Assembly (NCBI GenBank): GCA_027491115.1
Contig: JAIXWV010000020.1
Location: forward strand, 1 to 64,000
DNA from: Pseudomonadota bacterium
GTDB taxonomy: Bacteria; Bdellovibrionota; UBA1018; CAIMNF01
Reading direction: 5' to 3'
Length of the DNA: 64,000 nt
This document shows positions 33,874-42,759 of this stretch, piece after piece. The position numbers and the translations under genes were made by a program. Under the pieces are notes generated by a model. It saw only the letters and a program-made list of their open reading frames with translations, did no database searches and was not told the DNA's origin. The first letter of the stretch is position 1, and each line of letters begins with the position of its first letter.

Positions 33874-35556
33874 CATGGTGACACCCGCCGGTGCGGTGAT
33901 GTCAATGAGGCTCTGGAGAGCCCTCATCACCTCAACCGATACGCTGGCGCCGCCATTACTATCCACCTTGTCCACCTCACCGCTGTTCTTGTAGGTGAAC
34001 TTGACTGTCCCAAGCTTGGCGTCCCTGATCTCGACTGGCTTGGAGAGCTCATTGTATTTGAACATGAGCTGGCGACCGGCTTGATCCACCAGGGCGCTGA
34101 TTCTGCCTTGGGCGTCATAAATCAATTTCACTAGCTTCTTGTCACTGTTACGCGCAACGAGGAGGTTCCCGGTTGCCTTGTCGTACTCGAACTCGCTCCA
34201 AATCACCGTACCGCTGGTCACCTTTTTGACAACCTTGGAGACCTTCCCGATCACCGGATCGTAAGTCAGTGTTGTGGTATGGAGCGGAGTCACCTTCCGG
34301 ATCATCCTACCCTTCACATCGTACTCCATGGTGGTGATCTTTCCATTCGCAGCAATCTTCAGTGGATAACCGAGCTTCTCGTCGTAGACGGTCTCGGTTT
34401 TTTCGCCGTCCACCGTGGTGACCATTCGTGCGGTGAACTCCTCGCCGCTCGGCTTGGTCTTGTAAAAATACTCGTACTTAGAATCGTTGAGTTTTGCACC
34501 TGAGGCGTCTTTCAACACCACGCGGACGGAGTAATAGCCGGGGGTCTTCCCAGCAAGCTCGTACTCATACTCATTCACCGTGCCGTCCAGATTCACCACC
34601 GATTTCACGCTGGAGTTCTTTTCTGACCCGTAATAACTCACGATCATCCGCTTCGGTTCGCCCTTAGCGTTTCGCTCATTAGGATACCCGATCTCTGAAA
34701 GGTTCCTGTACTGATCTGCCGTGTACTTGAACGTGTTCTCGACACCGGCATCATCCTTGCTGTAAACCAGAAACCCCTCTTTCGAGTACTTGAATTCGGC
34801 TTTCTTCCCGCTTTCTCCGGCAATTCGTTCCACCAGACCGAACTGGTTGTACGAGAAAACCATCTTCCGATTCTGGTTGTCGATCATCTGCGCCACCCGG
34901 CCGTTCGAGTCATAAGAAAAATTCACGAAGTTCCGGTTGCGATCCATGATCTGAACCAATCGTCCGGATTCATTGAATTTCTGGATCATACCCGCTTCCA
35001 TGACCCGGGTGTACCCGCCCTTCACACGGGTGAGGTATTGGTATTGATAATCTGTGGAGATGAACTGGGTATTTTCGGCAATCACTTTGCGCTGGAGCGA
35101 CCCTTTGTTCACGAAAATGGCATACTGTTTCGACCTGAAATCGGGATTCTCTTTAAGGCGCTTTCGGTATTCCTCGAGCCCTTTGGCACTGGTGATGGTC
35201 CCTGCCTTCTGAGCGGCACTCACGACTGCCTTGATCCCTTCGTCTACGTCGTTTGTAGAGTAAGTTTTTGGGCTGAAACGGATGTTCGCACCTCCGCCAT
35301 ACTCGCTCAGAAGCAAGCTCCCGTCTGGATCGAATGAAAGACGGGTTTCGTATTCGGTGCCCCAGCTGTAACCAAACATGCCATGAAAATCCGACTTCGA
35401 ATTATAGACCCGTTCGATTTTCGGCTCCATTCCACCCGGGTAGGAAATATCCCTGAGTGACACGAAAAAATTTCCGTTCCGAAGACTCACATCCGCACGA
35501 GCAAATGCGCTGGACACCGAAAGCAATGCTCCCAACAAGATCAAAACTCTGGTCAT
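33865..35556 (-). CDS. Secreted YD-repeat (RHS-like) protein
   Basis: From ATG 35556 (GAGGTGAG five bases upstream) the protein has 563 residues. A signal peptide (MTRVLILLGALLSVSSAFA) is followed by a DUF6531-like start (YPGGMEPKIERVYNSKS, GMFGYSWGTEYETRL) and then YD-type repeats along the whole chain (NFVNFSYDSNGRVAQMIDNQ, TTMEYDVKGRMIRKV, VKLIYDAQGRISALVDQ). It lacks the RHS core boundary and any C-terminal toxin domain, so it is a short beta-rich shell rather than a polymorphic toxin. It begins 11 bases after the tadB stop and is probably the last gene of the Tad operon, perhaps a pilus-associated adhesin or tip protein. Confidence 0.8.
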   Translation of the reverse strand: MTRVLILLGALLSVSSAFARADVSLRNGNFFVSLRDISYPGGMEPKIERVYNSKSDFHGMFGYSWGTEYETRLSFDPDGSLLLSEYGGGANIRFSPKTYSTNDVDEGIKAVVSAAQKAGTITSAKGLEEYRKRLKENPDFRSKQYAIFVNKGSLQRKVIAENTQFISTDYQYQYLTRVKGGYTRVMEAGMIQKFNESGRLVQIMDRNRNFVNFSYDSNGRVAQMIDNQNRKMVFSYNQFGLVERIAGESGKKAEFKYSKEGFLVYSKDDAGVENTFKYTADQYRNLSEIGYPNERNAKGEPKRMIVSYYGSEKNSSVKSVVNLDGTVNEYEYELAGKTPGYYSVRVVLKDASGAKLNDSKYEYFYKTKPSGEEFTARMVTTVDGEKTETVYDEKLGYPLKIAANGKITTMEYDVKGRMIRKVTPLHTTTLTYDPVIGKVSKVVKKVTSGTVIWSEFEYDKATGNLLVARNSDKKLVKLIYDAQGRISALVDQAGRQLMFKYNELSKPVEIRDAKLGTVKFTYKNSGEVDKVDSNGGASVSVEVMRALQSLIDITAPAGVTMSI

Positions 35557-35566
35557 TTTTCTCACC

Positions 35567-36442
35567 TCAGACATCGATTTTTGTCACCTTCTTGATTACA
35601 AAATAAGCCACGATCATCAAAATTGCCACGGTAGAGAGACCCAACCAACCGAGCCAAGTCTCGAACATGGGCCTCATGAGCTCCGGGTCGGACTGGGAAA
35701 GCGTCAATCCCATAAAGGGAGGAACGCCCAGCAAAATCATTCCCTGCCAGAAAGCGGAAGCGGTCATCGCCTTGATCTTGTTCTCCACTTTGATCCGTTC
35801 ACGAATCAATGTGGTGATGGTATCAAAGGTTTCCGCCAAATTTCCCCCGGTCTCCTTCAGAATGACCACCGAAGTCACGAACATCTCCACTTCGTCCGCA
35901 ACGACCCGCTTGGACAGATCGATGAATGCAGACTCGAGCGAGGAACCGAGTTTATTCTGGTTCAGGACCAACTCGAACTCTGACTTGATTGGCTCTGGCA
36001 TCTCTTGGGCAACGAGACCCATCGCCTGGGAGACCGAGAGCCCCGATCGCATACCGTTCGACATGAGTCCGAGTCCGTCGACCATTTGTTCGACGAATCG
36101 ATCGACACGCTTCTGGTAAAGTACGTTCACGATCGGTTTCGGAAGAAACCAGGCCGCAACAGCGACCATTCCCCCGAGTGCGCCACCCGCCTTAATATTG
36201 GGCAAACAAGCCAAAAAAACCAAGCCCCCCAGACCAGAGGAGAATGCTACTTGATACATGAGGATCTTCTCGAGGGGAAGATCGATCATCATCAACTTGA
36301 GTTTGTCAGCAATGTAGTCTCGGGTTCCTATGGAGTGGAACCTCACCCAGTCGAGAATACGTCCTGAAAACTGGTAGGCGACCAGCAACGCCGAAACAAA
36401 TACGACGAGGCCGAGCAGCCAATGAGGAATCACGAAACTCAT
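35567..36442 (-). CDS. tadB: Tad pilus platform protein TadB
   Basis: The 291-residue inner-membrane protein has a T2SSF domain (~110-245: MVDGLGLMSNGMRSGLSVSQA, then a long helical hairpin ending with GGNLAETFDTITTLI, RERIKVENKIKAMT). There are membrane helices near the N-terminus, around 60-100 and in the last 60 residues. The RERIKxxxKIKA turn is typical of TadB rather than TadC. It lies 18 bases after the TadZ-TadA fusion ATPase, its expected partner. TadC is at the other end of the block. Confidence 0.88.
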   Translation of the reverse strand: MSFVIPHWLLGLVVFVSALLVAYQFSGRILDWVRFHSIGTRDYIADKLKLMMIDLPLEKILMYQVAFSSGLGGLVFLACLPNIKAGGALGGMVAVAAWFLPKPIVNVLYQKRVDRFVEQMVDGLGLMSNGMRSGLSVSQAMGLVAQEMPEPIKSEFELVLNQNKLGSSLESAFIDLSKRVVADEVEMFVTSVVILKETGGNLAETFDTITTLIRERIKVENKIKAMTASAFWQGMILLGVPPFMGLTLSQSDPELMRPMFETWLGWLGLSTVAILMIVAYFVIKKVTKIDV

Positions 36443-36460
36443 ACCACCATGATACTGAGG

Positions 36461-38614
36461 TTATTTGACCGCGAAAAGACCCCGAGAGATTTTCATTCCT
36501 TTCGCCTCCATCTCTTCCACGAATTTAGGGATGAAACCGGTGGGAACGAACCTGCCAATAATCTTACGGTTCTTGTCTAGACCCTCTTGCTTGTAAATGA
36601 AGATGTCCTGGATGGTCACCGTTTCGCCCTGCATTCCCAGCACCTCCGAGACATACGTGACCTTCCTCGTTCCGTCAGTCAGACGGGATTGCTGGATGAT
36701 GAGGTTGACGGCACTGGCAACCGTTTCCCGGATAGCCTTCAGCGGCAACCCCATACCTGCCATCATCACCAGGGTCTCCAGACGGCCAATGCATTCTCTC
36801 GGGTTGTTGGCATGGACGGTGGTCAATGAGCCTGAATGACCCGTGTTCATGGCTTGCAACATGTCCAGAGCCTCTCCACCCCGGCACTCCCCGACCACGA
36901 TCCGGTCAGGACGCATCCTGAGGCAGCACTTGATCAGATCCCGAATGGAAACCTCACCCTCACCTTCAATGTTTTTCGGACGAGTCTCTAACCGAACCAC
37001 GTGTTCCTGCCCGAGCTGCAGCTCTGCCGCATCCTCGACTGTGATAATCCTTTCGGTCGCAGGAATGAAGTTCGATAACACATTGAGCAAGGTGGTTTTA
37101 CCCGAACCGGTACCCCCAGAAACCACGATATTGAGCTTGGCCTCGACACAAGCCCGAAGAAAATCTGCGATCTCCTGAGTCATTGAACCGAACTTCACCA
37201 GATCCGAAGCCATGATCCTTTTCTTCGGAAACTTCCGGATGGTGATCGTAGGCCCCCTGAGTGCAAGAGGTGGAATGATGACGTGAACCCGGGAACCATC
37301 CGCAAGTCGGGCGTCCACATAGGGCGTCTTCTCATCAACTCGGCGACCGAGGGGCGTCACAATCCGCTCGATGACATTCATCATCTGCTGTTCGCTCGAA
37401 AAGGTGACCTTAGACAATCCCGGCTTACCGCCCTGTTCAACATAGATCTGGTCCCGAGCATTCACCATGATCTCGGTCACAGAATCATCGGCCAAAAGGT
37501 CCTCGAGTGGTCCGAGACCGAGCGCTTCATCGAGAACTTCTTTGACCAGCTGGGCTCTGAGCTCACGAGTCGGACAAAGTGTCGAGACATCCTCCTTGGC
37601 CAAAACATCGAGAATCGCCTTCTGGGTCTTCTCGCGCAGGACTTCTCGTTGTTTGGAGTCCGCCACATCAGCGTTCATTTTCTTCATGTCGACGACATCG
37701 ATGAGCGCCTTGTGGATCCGCAGTTTCATGCTCGTCCAAGGATCGGTTGGAGCCGATTTGGATCGGGCTAGTAATCCGCCCCCACTTTCTCCGCCGCCAT
37801 CAGCGGCAACCACGGCCGCCGATCCCGCCTTCTGGGCAACACCAGTGGGCTTGTTCAGTTTAGCCAATTGATCGAGCATTTTACTCTGATCCATCCGGCG
37901 AACCAGATCGGAAAACGCCCTAGAAATCGCAGCTCCCGGATTAACCATGGTGAACGGCTGACTCTTTGTGAGGGAATTTTCACACGTGGCGGCATCCTCG
38001 GGAATGGCGAAGTAAGGAGCCTTATTGATACTCTTCTGGATGATCTGAGGATTGATTACATTATTCGGAGAGTAGCGGTTGACCACCACTTGGACCATTT
38101 CCTGCGGAAAAAGCAGTTCCTGGACCTTTCCAAGAATCCGACGAGTCTGATTCAGTACGATGACATCGGGAGTGGTCACGACAAAAATGAGGCTCGCCTG
38201 CTCCATCGCCTTCAAGGCATGAGGATCGGTTCCGTTTCCACAATCAATCACCACCCAAGGGAAGATACCGACTGCCGCTTTCAAGAATTTTCCAAGACCG
38301 TCGAGATCGATATCCTTGGCCAAGGCCGCCTCACGTGGTGCTCCGATGAAGCTGAAACCCTGCGGAGAGTTCGCGAGAAAAGGAGTCATCGCTTTGGGAT
38401 CCCAGGTTCCCACCTGGGCTTTCGTCACATCCACGATGTTCTTAGCCGGGTTCATGCCGAGAATGATGTTTTGGTCTCCCAGACTCTGGAAATCAAGATC
38501 AAGAATCAATGAGCGCTGCTTGAAATTCATCTGGTAGGCGATAGCGAGGTTAGCAGCGAAGACACTCTTCCCGACACCTCCCTTTCCTCCAACCACTGCG
38601 ATGATGTGTCCCAT
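36461..38614 (-). CDS. TadZ-TadA fusion: MinD-like domain joined to pilus ATPase
   Basis: The protein has 717 residues. Residues 1-245 are a ParA/MinD-type ATPase with deviant Walker [10 protein letters not shown] (9-17) and [11 protein letters not shown], as in CpaE/TadZ, which localises Tad machines; the receiver-like domain of CpaE is absent. A Gly/Ala-rich linker spans ~246-295. Residues ~296-717 are a complete CpaF/TadA secretion ATPase with Walker [10 protein letters not shown] (500-508), Walker B in [15 protein letters not shown] and [10 protein letters not shown]. In usual tad loci these are two neighbouring genes. No stop or frameshift separates them here, so position and energy supply are physically coupled. 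Confidence 0.93.
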   Translation of the reverse strand: MGHIIAVVGGKGGVGKSVFAANLAIAYQMNFKQRSLILDLDFQSLGDQNIILGMNPAKNIVDVTKAQVGTWDPKAMTPFLANSPQGFSFIGAPREAALAKDIDLDGLGKFLKAAVGIFPWVVIDCGNGTDPHALKAMEQASLIFVVTTPDVIVLNQTRRILGKVQELLFPQEMVQVVVNRYSPNNVINPQIIQKSINKAPYFAIPEDAATCENSLTKSQPFTMVNPGAAISRAFSDLVRRMDQSKMLDQLAKLNKPTGVAQKAGSAAVVAADGGGESGGGLLARSKSAPTDPWTSMKLRIHKALIDVVDMKKMNADVADSKQREVLREKTQKAILDVLAKEDVSTLCPTRELRAQLVKEVLDEALGLGPLEDLLADDSVTEIMVNARDQIYVEQGGKPGLSKVTFSSEQQMMNVIERIVTPLGRRVDEKTPYVDARLADGSRVHVIIPPLALRGPTITIRKFPKKRIMASDLVKFGSMTQEIADFLRACVEAKLNIVVSGGTGSGKTTLLNVLSNFIPATERIITVEDAAELQLGQEHVVRLETRPKNIEGEGEVSIRDLIKCCLRMRPDRIVVGECRGGEALDMLQAMNTGHSGSLTTVHANNPRECIGRLETLVMMAGMGLPLKAIRETVASAVNLIIQQSRLTDGTRKVTYVSEVLGMQGETVTIQDIFIYKQEGLDKNRKIIGRFVPTGFIPKFVEEMEAKGMKISRGLFAVK

Positions 38615-38632
38615 TGATTCTTTTTCCCTTCT

Positions 38633-40339
38633 TCAGCGGGTGCTCGATGTCATCCGAAAATTCTTTTTCAAATCTTCCGTACCTTCGGAGGCGTTGTCGA
38701 TGATCTGCGGGTTCACAAAAATGACAAACTGACCTCTGGACTTCGACATGTTCTTTGAACGCTGGAAACTAAAGAGCGGTTTAGTCTGTGCCGCTCCTTG
38801 GGTTTGCTGGAATGCTCCCGGGGCGGCATCATCTCGATTGAACGAAGTGGCAACATCCTGCTTGTTCACAGCCGTCAAAGCCGCGGTTTCCCCGGACTTC
38901 AGATACAAACGGGTTTTGACTTTGTGACTGGCCACAATCGGTGTGCCATTAGCGCCCTTACCAACCTGGTTGCTTTGTTCAATGTCCACATTCACATCGA
39001 CGTCCTGACCTTCAAGAATTGAAGGGGTCATCTTGATGTGGAACCCGACCGGTACAGGCTGACCATTACCCTGGGTTCCACCCTGCCCGAGCGCTTGTGT
39101 CGGAACCTGAACCTGGTCCCTGACCTCACCTTCCTCCCTGTTCTTAACGATGATTGTCGCTGACTTCATGATTCGACCATAAGACGCATTCGACGGAGGA
39201 GAACTGATGGTCGGAAACAGGGAGGTCAACGTCCCGCTAAAGGTGAACCCACCGCCATTGGTACCCACCCCCCCGGTCGCCGTCGTCCCGACACTGATAC
39301 TCGGGTCCGATGCAAATCCTGGCTGCCACTTGAAGCCAAAAGCTTTGAGGAAGTCCTTGCCCAATTCCACGAAGTAAACAGTCATCCGAACCAACTTACT
39401 CTCGCGCTTAGGGGGCGGTGCCTGAACCGTGATATCGGACTGGAGGATGAAGGTTTTCTTGTCTTGTTCCATCTCAATCACATTCTGGTCACTCCCGACA
39501 TTCTCCTTGAACCTGACCATCGGAAGATAATAATACGCGCGATTGTAAGCGCGTTGTTTGGCACCTTCACTGTCAACGGTACCCTCGAGGATGATTTTTC
39601 CGTTGATCACCGACGCACGTACGGTCGGCGCAAACACTTGAATGTCCTGTTCGATCCGTTTTGCCAGGAAGTTCAGGGTGACAGGCGACATCTTCACTTT
39701 GTTGATCACCTCTTTGCCGTACAGATCGCCAGACAACTCATTGTTGACGGTACTGAAATCGGCAGTAGTGAGAACCTCTCCCCGAAGTACGATATTTTTC
39801 TCTTCGATATTGATCGTGATCCCCTCGACCTCTTTGAGATTGTCGCGCAACCGTTCGAGATTCCGAATCTGGTTGGCCTGAGCGACAATCACCTCAAAAA
39901 TCAGACGCACGTTTCCGGCATCATCACGCACAGTGACGTTCGTCTCTCCAACTGCAGCTGGCTTGAATATCAGCTGCTTACGTTCCCCGGCGATCACGGG
40001 AAGAACATTGACGACAGACACGTTTCCGACCAGAACCTTTTGCGACGTATCCCCAGTAATTTTCAGATTCGCTTCAAGATCAACGGTTTTGTCCACTCCG
40101 GCAGTCAAAAGGAGGGCTCGTCGATCTGCCTCAGCCTCACTCCGATCGGCGGAATATCGAGACCGGGCGTAAGTAGCCTTCTCCTCGGGGGCACGACGAC
40201 GCTTCCGCTCTTTCCGCTCCTCGTTTGTACTTTCCGGATTGCCCTCCCCAGAAGACGGAGGGGCCGATTCCTGCTGTGCCAGGGTTTCAACCGGAAGGTA
40301 AAGCACACCGAGCAGAAGCCAGACGGGAACTTTCAACAT
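38633..40339 (-). CDS. cpaC: Tad pilus secretin CpaC/RcpA
   Basis: The 568-residue outer-membrane secretin has a signal peptide ending near TLAQ, a Glu/Arg/Lys-rich linker, a pilus-assembly N-terminal domain (~80-155: VDLEANLKITGD, AAVGETNVTVRD), one or two BON-like modules (~165-275) and the secretin domain (~310-550: TVYFVELGKDFLKAFGF, Gly-rich gate, VKTRLYLKSGETAAL, FVIFVNPQIID). It forms the pilus pore. It starts two bases after the cpaB stop. Confidence 0.92.
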   Translation of the reverse strand: MLKVPVWLLLGVLYLPVETLAQQESAPPSSGEGNPESTNEERKERKRRRAPEEKATYARSRYSADRSEAEADRRALLLTAGVDKTVDLEANLKITGDTSQKVLVGNVSVVNVLPVIAGERKQLIFKPAAVGETNVTVRDDAGNVRLIFEVIVAQANQIRNLERLRDNLKEVEGITINIEEKNIVLRGEVLTTADFSTVNNELSGDLYGKEVINKVKMSPVTLNFLAKRIEQDIQVFAPTVRASVINGKIILEGTVDSEGAKQRAYNRAYYYLPMVRFKENVGSDQNVIEMEQDKKTFILQSDITVQAPPPKRESKLVRMTVYFVELGKDFLKAFGFKWQPGFASDPSISVGTTATGGVGTNGGGFTFSGTLTSLFPTISSPPSNASYGRIMKSATIIVKNREEGEVRDQVQVPTQALGQGGTQGNGQPVPVGFHIKMTPSILEGQDVDVNVDIEQSNQVGKGANGTPIVASHKVKTRLYLKSGETAALTAVNKQDVATSFNRDDAAPGAFQQTQGAAQTKPLFSFQRSKNMSKSRGQFVIFVNPQIIDNASEGTEDLKKNFRMTSSTR

Positions 40340-40340
40340 A

Positions 40341-41198
40341 TCACTTCAAACCTCCGCCACTTGCCGGCAAGCGCTGTCCTTCCGACAAGACATCAGTGGC
40401 ACGGGAAGGCGCACTGATAGCCACTCGATCGGCATCATCATTGTTTCTGAGTGACAGAATCAGGCGGTTTGAGTTGTCGGTGTATATGGCAGCCACCAAC
40501 TGGGCTTGAACTGGGTCGAGCTCGAGAGTCACGGAACTGTATCCGTCATATTCGGTCAGAGACCGTACGCGAGCAGCTCCGCCCATGTCGACCTCCACAC
40601 GACGAGCCACATTATTTGCAATCGAACGACCCACCGCAAGAATCACCACGTCTTGGAATACAGTTTTTGCCGTTTTGACATCGCGGCCACCCACCCCCAT
40701 GGACTGAACGACTGCAATGACATCCACTCGATCCCCTGGCTTCACCAGTTTTGCGACACTGGTCGACTCGTCAATCGGAACGGCAATGGCACGTTTGCCC
40801 GGTGTCACTTGCGGAGCCAGACCGGTACGCATGCTGGGCTCAGTGATTTTGTTCAAAGTCAGCTGCTCACCTTTTTTAATCGCTACAATCGCCACATTCC
40901 CAACGATCCGTTTAGATTGTATGGAATAGGCCTTGGCACCCTCTATGGACTCGACGTCCAGTTTCCCGTCAAACTTGACGGCAGTGGGCTCAACAAAGTT
41001 TCTCGGTACGGACTTAGCCTCTACCATTCCATCTAGAATGGTCGCCATTTCACGAATGTCTTGCTTTGCGACCAAGACAGTGACTTCGTCCCCGTATTTC
41101 ATGGTGGCACTCTGTTCAATACTCGAGACGGAACTCATCACAAAGAAAACGGCGACCCCTGCCATCACCAACGACAATGTCATTGCTCTGCTATTCAT
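40341..41198 (-). CDS. cpaB: Tad pilus assembly protein CpaB/RcpC
   Basis: The 285-residue protein has one N-terminal membrane anchor (AMTLSLVMAGVAVFFVM) and a SAF-like beta-clip domain (~45-125: VLVAKQDIREMATI, KRIVGNVAIVAIKKGEQL), then the RcpC region (GKRAIAVPIDESTSVAKLV, PGDRVDVIAVV). It acts in the periplasm with the secretin. ATG 41198 overlaps the previous stop by one base (TGATG), with GGAG seven bases upstream. Confidence 0.93.
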   Translation of the reverse strand: MNSRAMTLSLVMAGVAVFFVMSSVSSIEQSATMKYGDEVTVLVAKQDIREMATILDGMVEAKSVPRNFVEPTAVKFDGKLDVESIEGAKAYSIQSKRIVGNVAIVAIKKGEQLTLNKITEPSMRTGLAPQVTPGKRAIAVPIDESTSVAKLVKPGDRVDVIAVVQSMGVGGRDVKTAKTVFQDVVILAVGRSIANNVARRVEVDMGGAARVRSLTEYDGYSSVTLELDPVQAQLVAAIYTDNSNRLILSLRNNDDADRVAISAPSRATDVLSEGQRLPASGGGLK

Positions 41199-41722
41199 CA
41201 CTGATCTCCGATCCAAGACCCGTCATACTGACAGGCCATTTTTCTGAACGGCCAACGTTGATTCGCCAAGGCAGTGACCTGAAGTGAATCCATCGCAGTC
41301 CCCTTAGTCACCGAATTGCTCTGGGTACAAATGGCCGCTGTCCCTCTGATACGAACATCGGTCCTGGATCTCACTTCTCCACGCTCATTACTGCCTCTCG
41401 ACTTTTTATTTCCAATCGACTGTATTTGAGGAATCGCGGGCATATCGCCATCAGACGCCGCCTCTTCGATTGCCAAGGGATCCGACACACCCACCACCAA
41501 CATGTCGTGTGCATTCTTCACAAGGCGACTCTTCCTAAGCTGCAAACGAGGGTATTCAGGAGAATTGTTTGTCAGAACAAACAGCTGCGCTCTGGCGTAG
41601 CGAGCATTGTTGATCGCCATTTGGATCCCCGTGTTCATTCGGATCAACAAACCCACCAAAATGAAGAGGAAGGGAAGAAATAAGATGACTTCCAATATGC
41701 TTTGGCCTTCATCAGCATCCAT
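41198..41722 (-). CDS. TadE-like pseudopilin 2
   Basis: From ATG 41722 (GGAG seven bases upstream) the protein has 174 residues. It has a very short leader MDADEG, then QSILEVILFLPFLFILV: a prepilin-type site (cleavage after Gly, Glu at +5) with the Pro seen in TadE hydrophobic segments. The rest is a soluble domain ending CQYDGSWIGDQ with two widely spaced Cys. TadE/TadF minor pilins are processed by the TadV peptidase, which is not in this window. It overlaps the previous gene by 11 bases. Confidence 0.8.
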   Translation of the reverse strand: MDADEGQSILEVILFLPFLFILVGLLIRMNTGIQMAINNARYARAQLFVLTNNSPEYPRLQLRKSRLVKNAHDMLVVGVSDPLAIEEAASDGDMPAIPQIQSIGNKKSRGSNERGEVRSRTDVRIRGTAAICTQSNSVTKGTAMDSLQVTALANQRWPFRKMACQYDGSWIGDQ

Positions 41723-42257
41723 TGTCCCACTCCACCTTGACGTTTTGAACACCGGTCATCGCCTCAATCCTGGCTTTCGCCCTTTGACATTCATCTTCAC
41801 TGCGCTCACGAGGCATCCAGCTTTCACTGGTCAGATCCAACATCACCGCCTGGTCATTCGCACTAAAGGGGTAAAAAGAGAGTTTGGCCGAAAAATGATA
41901 GGACGCACCATGGTTCCACTCCTCGATCGGACCGAGGCTTGTAAAATAGTTCCCATCGCCCACGAAAATACCGTCACCTGACTTAGCTTGGATCAGCCCT
42001 TTGAATTTGCCACTCACCATGGTCTGAAGGACCTGCTTGGCATTCTCTTCCTGAACCATCTGGTCTTTGGCCGAAGATGCCAGGGTTCGTGCTGACATGA
42101 AGGTCGCGTATTGGATGTAGTTTGAGATTGCAAAGACAGCGCTGAGGCGGACATAAAAAAAGAAAAACGAAATGACAATGAGGAGCCCGAGTATGAACTC
42201 GATCACCGCTTGTCCTTCATTGTTTTTCTCAATGTTTTCACACACCATCTCATTCAC
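41712..42257 (-). CDS. TadE-like pseudopilin 1
   Basis: The protein has 181 residues. A leader ending NNEG is followed by QAVIEFILGLLIVISFFFFYV, again Gly-Gln with Glu at +5. It lacks the Pro of classical TadE helices. The soluble C-terminal domain contains a Cys pair (DECQRAKARIEAM and the terminal DNGC). The start overlaps the preceding stop as ATGA; ATG 42248 is an alternative. It is probably a minor pilin in the same series as its neighbours. Confidence 0.78.
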   Translation of the reverse strand: MNEMVCENIEKNNEGQAVIEFILGLLIVISFFFFYVRLSAVFAISNYIQYATFMSARTLASSAKDQMVQEENAKQVLQTMVSGKFKGLIQAKSGDGIFVGDGNYFTSLGPIEEWNHGASYHFSAKLSFYPFSANDQAVMLDLTSESWMPRERSEDECQRAKARIEAMTGVQNVKVEWDNGC

Positions 42258-42541
42258 TCTATCGTCGGATTGTAAAAAATCCTGAAGTTCTGCTCGTCGT
42301 ATCCCTTACTCTGAACTGTCGGAATGTTGACAGGTCCTCCATCGTCCATCCCCTTTGCTTTGGGGTGCCCGTACCGGTAAGTGTTGCTGAAGTCCTTGGT
42401 TAGAGGTTTTTGCATCTTCTGAAAGATCTCACGATCACCAAGCTGACGGATCAATGCCCCATACAGTCCGACCAGAATCGCCAAAAGAATAATGTATTCG
42501 ACCACGGCTTGTCCTAGGTCGTTCCGCTTCACTTTCTCCAC
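42254..42541 (-). CDS. Flp-like pilin 2 (GTG start)
   Basis: The protein has up to 95 residues. Leader MEKVKRNDLG, cleavage after Gly, then QAVVEYIILLAILVGLYGAL with the Glu-Tyr pair typical of Flp pilins. The ~60-residue hydrophilic C-terminal part (KDFSNTYRYGHPKAKGMDD) is longer than in classical Flp. The start is GTG at 42541 or, with better spacing from GGAG, GTG at 42532. It overlaps the preceding pilin gene by about 13 bases. Confidence 0.78.
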   Translation of the reverse strand: MEKVKRNDLGQAVVEYIILLAILVGLYGALIRQLGDREIFQKMQKPLTKDFSNTYRYGHPKAKGMDDGGPVNIPTVQSKGYDEQNFRIFYNPTIE

Positions 42542-42720
42542 ACTCCCGCAGAGGCGGCCCCGGTCCGGAGTTGCCGCTCGACTTTTCCACCTATTCCCAG
42601 AACCGCTTTGTCAAACGAACCGTTCAAAGTTCGCAAGAGCCCCACCATGATCAATACAACCATGGATAGGAGTAAGATGTATTCAACGATGGCTTGCCCC
42701 GATCGACTTTCCCGAATCAA
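42529..42720 (-). CDS. Flp-like major pilin candidate (TTG start)
   Basis: At 63 residues it has the size of a Flp pilin. Leader MIRESRSG, cleavage after Gly, then QAIVEYILLLSMVVLIMVGLL with the Glu-Tyr pair, and a short basic tail. The start codon is TTG with AGGGGG four or five bases upstream. This Shine-Dalgarno partly lies in the 3' arm of a perfect hairpin, so translation may be controlled. It is the best candidate for the main pilus subunit in the window. Confidence 0.8.
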   Translation of the reverse strand: MIRESRSGQAIVEYILLLSMVVLIMVGLLRTLNGSFDKAVLGIGGKVERQLRTGAASAGVWRK

Positions 42721-42727
42721 GAGACCC

Positions 42728-42749
42728 CCTGTGTAGATTGTTACACAGG
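42728..42749 (-). other. Hairpin over the pilin ribosome-binding site
   Basis: CCTGTGTA and TACACAGG form a perfect 8-bp stem with a 6-base loop in the 39-base gap between the PP2C-like gene and the first pilin gene. On the minus-strand transcript the 3' arm ends in AGG, which is the start of the AGGGGG Shine-Dalgarno of the TTG-started pilin. It could attenuate translation, or be an RNA processing site that adjusts pilin dosage. Confidence 0.55.
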
Positions 42750-42759
42750 TGTCGTATAA

